From Legionella fallonii LLAP-10 (GTDB lineage: Bacteria; Pseudomonadota; Gammaproteobacteria; Legionellales; Legionellaceae), in contig NZ_LN614827.1 of NCBI RefSeq assembly GCF_000953135.1, forward strand, positions 1,951,001 through 2,015,000: a stretch of 64,000 bases of DNA, written 5' to 3'. The position numbers and the translations under genes were made by a program. This document shows positions 36,710-45,635 of the stretch, one piece after another (the first letter of the stretch is position 1; every line of letters starts with the position of its first letter). The notes under the pieces were generated by a model that saw nothing but the letters and a program-made list of their open reading frames with translations, made no database searches and was not told the DNA's origin.

Positions 36710-37699
36710 ATGGAAAGAAAAGCCCTAGTGATATCCAGTTTTTTAGCATGGAGTTGTTCATTTGCTTATGCCGTCACCCCAGCCATATCTCACACGAACC
36801 AACCGCAAAAAGCAAGCTTAAATTCTGCATCTACAAATGCCCCTATGTTCAAACGGCTAATTCCCAAATTCTTATACAGCTATATTGATTTTAATTTTGA
36901 TTCAACAACTGGACCTAATTTTAACCGCTTTCAAGGTCATTCGAACCTCTATTCTGCCGGCGCTGACCACATAATTTTAGCGCCTAATTTATTCGCGGGA
37001 CTGTATTTATTTGATATAGAGACTAGTGTCGACTCACAAACAGTATTGGGTCCAGCAGGACTCGTGCTCTCTCATACCAATATTAAAAATAATACTATTT
37101 TTGGCCATATATTAAAGGCCTTTAATCAAAACTTTTATATAGATTCTGCTGGTGCTTATGGCCAGAATAATATTTCTGGTGTAACCCAGCTAACACCAAA
37201 GCCTATTTTGGGCATATCAAGCAGCACCAATCATAACTGGTTTTACAGCGTTAATGGCATCTATAGAAAAAATTGGAGGAAAGTACTAATAAAAGCAAGT
37301 ACTGGCATTTTATTTAATAGGGTTAAATCAGATACTTCCTATATGTTTTTTCAAACAGAAAATACACCACAAATGGTAAAGCCCCTGACGAATAGAGCAA
37401 CTTATGTTATGGAAAATCTAGAATTAGGATATAGCCTATCTCGAACAATAACTCCCTTTATCAATGGAGGATTAATTCAAGTTGCCGACTTTGCAAACAG
37501 CCGCCCCATTGTCAATACTGTTGCAATTATTGGTGCTCTACCTCAGCTGCAATTGAACCAAAACGCTTATAGGTTAGGAGGAGGAATTTCTTTAAAACTG
37601 AAACTAGTTACCTTACGATTGGAGCAAAAATACTATAATGCGGGAGGAACCTTTACCAGCAATGATACTCTAATCAACTTAAGTTGCCCATTCAGTTAA
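36710..37699 (+). CDS. Outer-membrane protein of the FecR/cyclase cluster
   Basis: A 329-aa exported protein. The signal peptide (MERKALVISSFLAWSCSFAYA) is followed by a beta-rich region with alternating strands (NLFAGLYLFDIET, NWFYSVNGIYRKNWRKVLIKAS, LGYSLSRTITPFINGGLIQVA, LGGGISLKLKLVTLRLEQKYY) typical of a beta-barrel. I do not know the family. ATG at 36710 has GAGGA upstream. An ATG at 36692 is less likely. It stands between the FecR gene and the CHASE2 cyclase, which starts 15 bp later. Confidence 0.75.
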   Translation: MERKALVISSFLAWSCSFAYAVTPAISHTNQPQKASLNSASTNAPMFKRLIPKFLYSYIDFNFDSTTGPNFNRFQGHSNLYSAGADHIILAPNLFAGLYLFDIETSVDSQTVLGPAGLVLSHTNIKNNTIFGHILKAFNQNFYIDSAGAYGQNNISGVTQLTPKPILGISSSTNHNWFYSVNGIYRKNWRKVLIKASTGILFNRVKSDTSYMFFQTENTPQMVKPLTNRATYVMENLELGYSLSRTITPFINGGLIQVADFANSRPIVNTVAIIGALPQLQLNQNAYRLGGGISLKLKLVTLRLEQKYYNAGGTFTSNDTLINLSCPFS

Positions 37700-37714
37700 A
37701 AAGGATCATTGTCC

Positions 37715-39958
37715 GTGCTAAAAAAACCTCATTATTGGATTAAGTTTGGTAATACCAGATTCATTGAGATTCTTTTTAGTCTTTTTTGTACCGCATTTTT
37801 ACTTGTTATCGATCTCTACAACATCCCTTTTGTTACTTCATTTATAATGCGAATGGATGGCCAAATTTATGATCAAATCATCAATTTAAATTGGCATCCT
37901 CAACCACAAAATCCTCGAGTAGTCATCATTAACATTGATGAAAAATCAGTACAGAAAGAAGGAAGATGGCCTTGGCCAAGAGATAAAATGGCCGATTTAA
38001 TTACCAAATTAAAACAAAATGGAGTGGTAACCATTGGCTTGGATATAGTTATGTCCGAAGCTGAAATCAATTATGCCCTAGGTTTGCAAAAAAAATTAGA
38101 GCAACTACGCTCTATAGCCGTTCCTGATGAGAAACAGTTTCTTTTTACGTTAAAAACACTCGCCCCTAAGATCGATAATGATCAAACTTTTGCACAAACA
38201 TTATTAGATCACAATGTTGTGTTAGGATTTTTATTTCAGCATGAATCAGATGTTAAAAAAGGTACATTACCTAGTCCCTTAGTTTATCAAAGTAATGAAC
38301 CTATATCGGCAAGCCAACTCCCTCTGTATCAATTTGAAGGGTACAATGGTGTCCTAAAGTTATTTCTCCAGGCATCGACACAAGCGGGTTTTGTCACTAA
38401 CCTTCCTGATCCTGACGGAGTAGTCAGGCACTCTCTGGTATTGGCAAATTATGATAACAAAATATATCCAAGCCTGGCCCTTAAAACAGCAATGAGTTAT
38501 CTACTCATCGACGAAGCACAACTAGTAATGAATAATCAACGATTAGATGGAGTTAAGCTGGGTGGAATCTTTATCCCCACAAATTCACATGGCCAAATCC
38601 TGGTTCCATTTTGGGGTAAAGCAGGTACCTTGGATTATTATTCAGCCACCGACATATTACATAATCAAATAGATAAAAATGACCTAGATAGCTCAATTGC
38701 TATCATTGGCTCATCCATGACATTATTAGCAGATCTGCATGATAGTCCAATAGCCTCATTATTTCCTGGTGTTGAAATAGTAGGCAATATAGTTCAAGGC
38801 ATGGTTGGCCAGCAACTCGTTTCGGAATATCATTGGCATGCGACTGAAGGAGCTATTGTCCTCATCACTTTTGGAATTATTTTCTCTCTTATTTTTCCTT
38901 TCCTAGGCATCTTAGGAAAATTAGTTGTGGCCCTAACTACTGTTTTCCTCATTTTAGGTACAGCTTTCTTATTATATGTTTTTAAAAATTTTTATCTTCC
39001 TTCGGCGTTATTGATCGCTTTAATAATACTTCAAGCCATAATTAACTATGCCTATTCTTATGTTCTAGAACGACGACAAAAACAAAAAATCAATCAGCTA
39101 TTTGGTCAATACGTCCCTGAACAATATGTCAAAGAACTTGTAGAGTCGCCAAATGAGCATAGTATGGAAGGACAAACACTGAATATGACTGTGTTTTTTG
39201 CTGACATAAGAAACTTTACAACAATTAGTGAAAGTCTTGATGCGACTGGAGTAAAGCATTTATTAAACACCTTTTTTACCCCTATTACAGAAATAATTTT
39301 TAGGCATAGAGGCACGATTGATAAATACGTTGGCGATATGATCGTCGCTTTTTGGGGAGCTCCTTTGGCTGATGATCGCCATGCCTATAACGCAGTAACG
39401 GCTTCTATGGAAATATTCCAACATTTACCTGAAATTAATGAAAAAATGCTGGATAGTAACCTGCCTCAAGTCAATATCGGCATCGGCTTAGCAACCGGCC
39501 TGATGAATGTGGGTGACATGGGCTCTGAGTTTCGACGTGCCTATACAGTACTTGGTGATACAGTCAATCTAGCCTCACGCCTACAAGATCTCACAAAATA
39601 CTATCAATCAAATATTTTAGTTAACGATACGACCTGTCTTGAAAGTAGTGATTTTCTGTGGAGGGCTATAGATAAAGTGTCCGTTAAAGGACGGAAAACC
39701 GCATTAACTATCTATCAACCCATAGGGATTTTAGCAGAGGCCTCATCTGAAACGCTACAAGAGCTGGAACAATACAATAGTGCATTAGCGGATTATTATG
39801 CACAAAATTGGCAATCAGCCGAAGCCAAATTTACTACACTCAATGCCCAAAATCCTCATATTTATATTTACCAAATCTATCTAGAGCGAATAGCATCTTT
39901 CAAAAAAACTCCTCCGAAAAAAGGCTGGAGTGGAGTTTATAACCACTTACATAAATAG
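37715..39958 (+). CDS. CHASE2-domain adenylate cyclase, class III
   Basis: A 747-aa membrane enzyme making cAMP. An N-terminal membrane anchor (about 20-40) is followed by a periplasmic CHASE2 sensor (45-370: VVIINIDEKSVQKEGRWPWPR, then VGFVTNLPDPDGVVRHSL). Three membrane segments (about 380-450) lead to a cytosolic cyclase domain (485-670) with metal Asp in VFFADIRNFTTIS, KYVGDMIVAFWGAP (Lys and second Asp) and RRAYTVLGDTVNLASRLQ. Lys plus Asp favours ATP over GTP. GTG at 37715 has AAGGA 9 nt upstream; a TTG at 37709 is too close. Its stop abuts the convergent radical SAM gene. Confidence 0.92.
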   Translation: MLKKPHYWIKFGNTRFIEILFSLFCTAFLLVIDLYNIPFVTSFIMRMDGQIYDQIINLNWHPQPQNPRVVIINIDEKSVQKEGRWPWPRDKMADLITKLKQNGVVTIGLDIVMSEAEINYALGLQKKLEQLRSIAVPDEKQFLFTLKTLAPKIDNDQTFAQTLLDHNVVLGFLFQHESDVKKGTLPSPLVYQSNEPISASQLPLYQFEGYNGVLKLFLQASTQAGFVTNLPDPDGVVRHSLVLANYDNKIYPSLALKTAMSYLLIDEAQLVMNNQRLDGVKLGGIFIPTNSHGQILVPFWGKAGTLDYYSATDILHNQIDKNDLDSSIAIIGSSMTLLADLHDSPIASLFPGVEIVGNIVQGMVGQQLVSEYHWHATEGAIVLITFGIIFSLIFPFLGILGKLVVALTTVFLILGTAFLLYVFKNFYLPSALLIALIILQAIINYAYSYVLERRQKQKINQLFGQYVPEQYVKELVESPNEHSMEGQTLNMTVFFADIRNFTTISESLDATGVKHLLNTFFTPITEIIFRHRGTIDKYVGDMIVAFWGAPLADDRHAYNAVTASMEIFQHLPEINEKMLDSNLPQVNIGIGLATGLMNVGDMGSEFRRAYTVLGDTVNLASRLQDLTKYYQSNILVNDTTCLESSDFLWRAIDKVSVKGRKTALTIYQPIGILAEASSETLQELEQYNSALADYYAQNWQSAEAKFTTLNAQNPHIYIYQIYLERIASFKKTPPKKGWSGVYNHLHK

Positions 39959-41068
39959 CTAAATCCCCTCATCCCTGAGGCATCCCCACAAAGTTAGTTG
40001 CTTAGGCTGCATATTCTCTTTACGTACTTTAAACTTCAATGTATCCAATTGTGGAGACGGCTGCGTATTTAACTGGAAGCGCTTACAGGCCAATTTAAAT
40101 CGTGTTGCTAGCAAATGAGCATACTCTCCCTCTCCTCGCATACGCGTCCCAAACGTTGCATCGTACTCTTTACCACCTCGCATTTGACGAATAAGACTCA
40201 TAATATGTTCTGCTCTTTGTGGGAAATGAGTAGCTAGCCACTCTTTAAAAAGAATTTTTACCTCATGAGGCAGACGTACTAATATATAACTCGCATGCTG
40301 AGCGCCAGCCTCATGCGCTGCCTGCATAATTTTCTCCATTTCTTCGTCATTCACCATAGGAATAATAGGTGCCACCATCACACGAACAGGAATCCCCTCT
40401 TCCGACAAATGTCTCATTACAGCCAATCGCGCCGCGGGAGTAGAGGCTCGAGGCTCCATAATGTGTTTTAGTTTTCGTGATAAGGTAGTAACACTCACTG
40501 CCACTTTGACAAGATTTTGACTTGCCATCTCTACCAAAATATCTTTATCACGCTCAATCAAAGAGCCTTTAGTAATAAGAGCAACAGGATGCTGATAACG
40601 ATTTAATACCTCTAGTAAACTACGCGTAATCTTTAGTTTCGCTTCTACTGGCTGATAAGGATCTGTATTGGCTCCTAAGACAATTGGCTTACACTCATAG
40701 TTGTCTTTATTTAATTCTTTTTCTAAAAGCTTGGCTGCATCAATTTTGTAAAAAATTTTTGATTCAAAATCAATTCCAGGTGATAAATTCATATAGGCAT
40801 GGCTTGGCCTAGCATAGCAATAAATACAACCATGCTCACAACCACGATAAGGATTAATGGACTGCTCAAATCCAAGATCTGGTGAATCATTACGTGAAAT
40901 CACTGTTCTGGATTGTTCAGGCATTAACATGGTTTCTAGAGGCGGTGATAACTCCTCATCCCCCTCTCCCTCCCACCCATCGTAATAACGTTCGGTGGTT
41001 ATCGATTCGAATCGTCCCTCTGGATTACTTATAGCCCCACGATTTTTAATATTTTCACTGTATTTCAT
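39959..41068 (-). CDS. PA0069-family radical SAM protein
   Basis: A 369-aa radical SAM enzyme of the SplB-like PA0069 family. The [4Fe-4S] motif CX3CX2C is seen in YRGCEHGCIYCYARPSH (about residues 78-85). It is followed by GANTDPYQPVEAKLKITRSL and a SAM-core MVAPIIPMVND. The substrate of this family is unknown. The last 9-11 codons, reading WGCLRDEGI, are encoded by the arm of a dispersed inverted-repeat element, so the C-terminus has been replaced or extended by repeat DNA. It is convergent with the cyclase gene with no intervening base. Confidence 0.88.
   Translation of the reverse strand: MKYSENIKNRGAISNPEGRFESITTERYYDGWEGEGDEELSPPLETMLMPEQSRTVISRNDSPDLGFEQSINPYRGCEHGCIYCYARPSHAYMNLSPGIDFESKIFYKIDAAKLLEKELNKDNYECKPIVLGANTDPYQPVEAKLKITRSLLEVLNRYQHPVALITKGSLIERDKDILVEMASQNLVKVAVSVTTLSRKLKHIMEPRASTPAARLAVMRHLSEEGIPVRVMVAPIIPMVNDEEMEKIMQAAHEAGAQHASYILVRLPHEVKILFKEWLATHFPQRAEHIMSLIRQMRGGKEYDATFGTRMRGEGEYAHLLATRFKLACKRFQLNTQPSPQLDTLKFKVRKENMQPKQLTLWGCLRDEGI
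39961..39992. repeat. Half-arm of the 260-bp inverted-repeat element
   Basis: AAATCCCCTC, CCTGAGG and CATCCCCACAAA match the left end of 5980-6240. Only this one arm is present. It overlaps the 3' end of the radical SAM gene and includes its stop codon's flank. Confidence 0.75.
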
Positions 41069-41123
41069 ACTAACATCATCCGATTGGGTGATAGATTCAT
41101 CATCTTATAGATTTTCAAGTACA

Positions 41124-42146
41124 CTAATTATCACTTGTGCTCGTTAAATATTCAAAAAATTGGATGGCTCTTAAGACCGCCTCTCGATGATAGATATCAA
41201 GTTTCGGATTATCTTTTTTCCTTAACTCCAACCAACTAATTGAGTTTAATTTTCTAGCCAACAAAAAATAAGGCATTAAATCAATTTCCTCTTGAGGTAA
41301 TGGCATATGCTCTGAATATCCGTTAAATAAGGCGTCTTTCAATATAGAAAAATCCCTCCTATTTTCTCCTTCTACTAAATATTCAAACGCGAACAAAGCA
41401 ACAGACAAATCGTCGCCATAGAGCCCTATCCCACAATCATCAAAATCAATAACGGCATAACTCCCTTGGTGATAAATGAAGTTATTGGGTTGCAAGTCGT
41501 TATGTATTAAACCACTCCTCTCTTTATGGAGTTTTTCATAACTTTTCAGTACATGATAAGCCAACCTTCGTGCATCAATAATTTTTTTTTGCTCTGCAGG
41601 ATAAACATCGGTGAGCTGCTCTACATTATAAAGCTTGGCTCTATCGGTACCAATTAATCCATCAACACACCAGTACTTTCTATACTCAATGCTCAAATAC
41701 TTCCCATTTTTTTGCAGTTGAGCCATAACAGAACCTAGATTATAAGAATAATGCGTATCAATGCTTTTCCATAAGACTTTCCCTGGGCGCCATTCGAAGA
41801 GATCACAAAATCTAGCCGTTGGAATAGTTGGATGTTTCTCCTCAACCAGATAACCACCGGCGATGGTACGCATTGGCTTGGGAACTAATAAATCAGTAGT
41901 ATTCGTAATGTGATGAAGCCACTTTATTTCCTCGAGGATAGCTTGCTCCGTATGATACCCATAAGGATGGATTCGCAGAATATATTTTTTCTTCTGAGTA
42001 TCGGTTACTTTAAATATTGCATTGGCATTATATTTAATTAAATCTATTGATTCAGTCTTTATGGGGTAATGTGCCACCACTTTTTCAGCCATCTCTCGAA
42101 ATCGTCTGACCCAAGATAAATAGGAAGTCTGCTTAAATGATGCCAT
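41124..42146 (-). CDS. APH/choline-kinase-like phosphotransferase
   Basis: A 340-aa protein-kinase-like phosphotransferase. The catalytic loop is HNDLQPNNFIY (Asp base, Asn metal ligand) and the metal-binding DFDDCGIGLYGDDL takes the DFG position. N-terminal Lys/Glu region: IKYNANAIFKV...YILRIHPYG. This resembles the homoserine-kinase II/SrkA/aminoglycoside-phosphotransferase superfamily; the substrate cannot be predicted. It is on the same strand as, and 55 bp upstream of, the radical SAM gene. Confidence 0.85.
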   Translation of the reverse strand: MASFKQTSYLSWVRRFREMAEKVVAHYPIKTESIDLIKYNANAIFKVTDTQKKKYILRIHPYGYHTEQAILEEIKWLHHITNTTDLLVPKPMRTIAGGYLVEEKHPTIPTARFCDLFEWRPGKVLWKSIDTHYSYNLGSVMAQLQKNGKYLSIEYRKYWCVDGLIGTDRAKLYNVEQLTDVYPAEQKKIIDARRLAYHVLKSYEKLHKERSGLIHNDLQPNNFIYHQGSYAVIDFDDCGIGLYGDDLSVALFAFEYLVEGENRRDFSILKDALFNGYSEHMPLPQEEIDLMPYFLLARKLNSISWLELRKKDNPKLDIYHREAVLRAIQFFEYLTSTSDN

Positions 42147-42200
42147 TATAAATTAATCTCTCTAATCATTGAGGGGTAGATACCATATTATAATTAATTT

Positions 42201-45200
42201 TTATTGTGTCGATTGACTTGATATAGCGCTTATAATTTCTTCATCTTTTTGCATCCATTCTAATAAATCCGCTAAGAGCATAGGAGAAGCGAAATAATTC
42301 CCTTGTATCATAGTACAACCCCATTTATTGAGCAGACAAATTTGATTATGATTTTCCACTCCATCAGCAATCGTTTTAATACTTAATGCAGAAGACAGTT
42401 GAATCGTTGTCTGAATAAACACAGCAGCATCATCATCAACATTGTGTTCTAAATCTCTGACGAATGACTGATCGATTTTAATAAACGATATGGGTAATTT
42501 TTTCAAAAGATGGATGGATGAGTAACCTATACCAAAATCATCCAATGCGAACTCTATTCCTAATGTGTTTAACTCCGTCATAATGTTTATTGTACGCTCA
42601 GAATCGTGTATCAATGAAATCTCCGAGATCTCAAAATAGATCTGTTTCGGGTCAATTTCATAGCGTTTCACTAGGGATTGAATCAACTGAGTAAATGCAA
42701 GATTTTCAATTTGCTTTCTCGAAATATTTATTGCTAAATAAATATCTGCTTCGCTTTTTGCTATGGAATGAAATTCTTTAAACGCTTGTTCCAGTATTAA
42801 TTTACCCAGTTCATAAATAAATCCTTTATCCTCTGCAATTAATAAGGAATCCTCTTGAGAGAATTCTTTAAGTACCTCATCACTCCATCTTATACGAGCC
42901 TCAACACCTAATATTTTATTGTTTATCGTATTCATAATGGGTTGGTAATAAACCTGGTATCTTTTTTGATTAATCGCATCTAACAATGCCGATTCAATAT
43001 GGTGAACTTTTAATACCTCCTCATTGGCTTTCTCGCAAAAAAATGAAAAGGTAGATTTACCCATTTTTTTTGCATGATACATAGCAATATCCGCATTTTT
43101 AAAAAGAGCTTCAGAGTCACAGCCATTTTCAGGATATAGTGCTACTCCTATGCTAATAGCGGTTTTTATGTATTGATCCTCAACTTTAATAGGTGCATCA
43201 AAAGTTGCTATAATCCGTTCGAAGATTTTAGCCATGTCATTTAATTTATGAGTATCTTCGATAATTAATCCAAACTCATCTCCACCTAGTCGAGCGAAAT
43301 AATCGGTATCTCGTAGGTGTGGAGTAATAATCTTTGGCAAAGCAATTAATATTTGATCTCCATAAACGTGACCATAAGAGTCATTAATGTATTTAAAATT
43401 ATCAACATCGAGAAAACAAACAGCAAACTGAGCCTTATTTCTATGAGCTCGAGCCAAAGCATGCTCTAAATATTCAAAAAAACTCAGACGATTAGGCAAC
43501 TTAGTTAATGGATCAAAGTGAGCCATGTTCATCAACTTAATCTCATTTTCAAGGCGTTCAGTAATATCACTGAAAATAACAGCGGCCCCTTTAACTTCAT
43601 CATTTAAAATAATAGGAATACAGGTATATTCGACCCAAAAACAACTATGATCTTTTTTCCAAAATACAACCTCCTTAGCTTTAATTATCGTTTTTTCCTG
43701 AATAGCGTGATAAACAGCCGTGTTTTCTATTGAACAAAAAGGTACTTTTACTATTTTTTCATCCAAAATTGAGTTGATTGATTCATTTTTCAACTCATCA
43801 CTGGAATAGCCTAACAATTTTTCTGCTGCCGGATTAATAAAAGTAATGTTATACTCTGTATCAATCCACAATATTCCCTCTCCTGCTGCATTTAATAGTA
43901 GAAGATTTTTGGCTTTTTCTGTTTGCAATTGAATATTCTTTGCGTCTATTACATATTGAATTAAATAACGCTGACCATACAGGATGAATAAAATAATATT
44001 CATGAGGACACAGAAAAATAAAGTTTCAGTTAAAGATAACCATATCTGCCAAGAATACTCTTGATTCATAAAAATCGTAGAAGGCACGGCATTAATCTGC
44101 CAAGTTGTCCCTGCCAATTGATAATTCACTGAATCATGAACACGTTGTGCGGAACCATTAGGAATATTATTCTTATATATAATAATTGGGTTCTTATTTT
44201 CAGAACTGTTATTAATGGTGAGACTAGAGTAATTTTCAAAATTATTGAATATCTCATTGACTAACTTCATAAAATCAAATTGCAAAACAATAAAGCCAGT
44301 CAATTCACTATTTTTATAAATCGCTGAAGCAATAAAAGTTCGTTCTACTTTATTGTTTTTGGTAAGCAAAATAAAAACAGGAGAGTCACTGCCAACATTA
44401 AAGTTAAGATTTTTAACAAAATCGGGATTGGATGATAAATTATACCCTGTAGGAAAAATAGTCTCTTTTTGCGATACGATAGGGTAATACCACAATTTAT
44501 CGTGTACAGAAGATTGTCTATCAACCAGTTTAAGATGATATTGCTTCTCAAAGGCATCGCGATTAATTATTTTAGGCACCCACTGTATTGATTGGATTAT
44601 AGGATTTTCTTGTAATAATATGCTTCCTTGGTGCAAAAACATCTCTTTATCAACTGTGGGTTGTGACACAAAAGCAAAAGAAATAACTTTCGTTGATTTC
44701 ATTATCAATTTAATTTCTTCATTCAATTGATTTAATTTATGTTCAGTTACAGTACTAAACTTTTCTTGTACGTGTTTTAGTGCTATTTGACTGAAAAATA
44801 AATGTGCAAAAAACACTATAAAAAAAGTTGCGCACAGAGGAAGCATAATGGGAGTGACTCTGCTTCGCCATAATGTTCTTGGTTTAGCAAATAGGATGAG
44901 AAAAACGGGCGTAAATATTAGCACCCCCATACTATCACCTATCCACCAGGTGAACCAGTTTATCAGCAGATTATCAGTAGAAATAATACCAATTAAATAT
45001 AAGCCCATATTACTGATAGTGGCGGCAACCACACACGATATAGGTCCAGAAAGAAGAGCAAAGAAGAGAATATCTTTGGGAAAATGTAATGGTGAACTTA
45101 ATGATACAAAACGCTTTACGAGCCACCATCCAGTCAGTGCTTGCAGCACCGCCCCCGATCCAGTAATCAAGCCAATAGTAACATTTAAAAAGCTAAATAA

Positions 45201-45443
45201 GTGCCCGGAATTACTATAGGTGACATAAAAATCAAGTATAAATGAGGCAATGAAAATTCCAGGTAAGGTACTCAGCCCAAAGACAAGAACAAACCCCAAG
45301 GCAAGTCCTGAAGGTAACCAAATAGCTGTTGCATAACCGGGAGTTACTGCCAGAACAAGCCCTCCCAAGCCTGTTACAATATAAAGAAAAATAACGGCGA
45401 GATTGTATAATACCTTATTTTTTAAGCCGTTTTTCCTTGTCAT
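42201..45443 (-). CDS. MASE1-PAS-GGDEF-EAL cyclic-di-GMP protein
   Basis: A 1080-aa membrane protein. Residues of about 1-225 form MASE1 (eight membrane spans). About 235-460 are a periplasmic CHASE-like sensor flanked by a further span near 470-490. PAS covers roughly 505-625. GGDEF is intact (RLGGDEFGLI near residue 719), so it can make c-di-GMP. The EAL domain starts near 825 but is altered: EAL reads EAR (GVEARIRW), and the AEGVE motif reads ADGVE near 1027, changing the Glu that acts as general base in EAL enzymes. DDFGIGYSS and Lys of IKIDQSFV remain. Phosphodiesterase activity is therefore doubtful. Confidence 0.92.
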   Translation of the reverse strand: MTRKNGLKNKVLYNLAVIFLYIVTGLGGLVLAVTPGYATAIWLPSGLALGFVLVFGLSTLPGIFIASFILDFYVTYSNSGHLFSFLNVTIGLITGSGAVLQALTGWWLVKRFVSLSSPLHFPKDILFFALLSGPISCVVAATISNMGLYLIGIISTDNLLINWFTWWIGDSMGVLIFTPVFLILFAKPRTLWRSRVTPIMLPLCATFFIVFFAHLFFSQIALKHVQEKFSTVTEHKLNQLNEEIKLIMKSTKVISFAFVSQPTVDKEMFLHQGSILLQENPIIQSIQWVPKIINRDAFEKQYHLKLVDRQSSVHDKLWYYPIVSQKETIFPTGYNLSSNPDFVKNLNFNVGSDSPVFILLTKNNKVERTFIASAIYKNSELTGFIVLQFDFMKLVNEIFNNFENYSSLTINNSSENKNPIIIYKNNIPNGSAQRVHDSVNYQLAGTTWQINAVPSTIFMNQEYSWQIWLSLTETLFFCVLMNIILFILYGQRYLIQYVIDAKNIQLQTEKAKNLLLLNAAGEGILWIDTEYNITFINPAAEKLLGYSSDELKNESINSILDEKIVKVPFCSIENTAVYHAIQEKTIIKAKEVVFWKKDHSCFWVEYTCIPIILNDEVKGAAVIFSDITERLENEIKLMNMAHFDPLTKLPNRLSFFEYLEHALARAHRNKAQFAVCFLDVDNFKYINDSYGHVYGDQILIALPKIITPHLRDTDYFARLGGDEFGLIIEDTHKLNDMAKIFERIIATFDAPIKVEDQYIKTAISIGVALYPENGCDSEALFKNADIAMYHAKKMGKSTFSFFCEKANEEVLKVHHIESALLDAINQKRYQVYYQPIMNTINNKILGVEARIRWSDEVLKEFSQEDSLLIAEDKGFIYELGKLILEQAFKEFHSIAKSEADIYLAINISRKQIENLAFTQLIQSLVKRYEIDPKQIYFEISEISLIHDSERTINIMTELNTLGIEFALDDFGIGYSSIHLLKKLPISFIKIDQSFVRDLEHNVDDDAAVFIQTTIQLSSALSIKTIADGVENHNQICLLNKWGCTMIQGNYFASPMLLADLLEWMQKDEEIISAISSQSTQ

Positions 45444-45635
45444 TTTAACTAGGAATTGCCAAGAAAAATGAGTTTATATGATTTTTTTCATCCATTGGAG
45501 TTAATGCCTCATTTAAACACCTGTTACTTAAAGTTTAGCTTAAAATATAAAGAATAAAGAACCTGTGAATATGAAGCGTCACAAAGGGTTTAGAAACCCT
45601 GCATGGTCCAAAAAGAGATGTTCAACGTATTACGA

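Noticed and set aside
44345..45219. Extra frames over the MASE1/GGDEF gene
   Set aside because: Shadows of the long coding frame, with no independent start signals.
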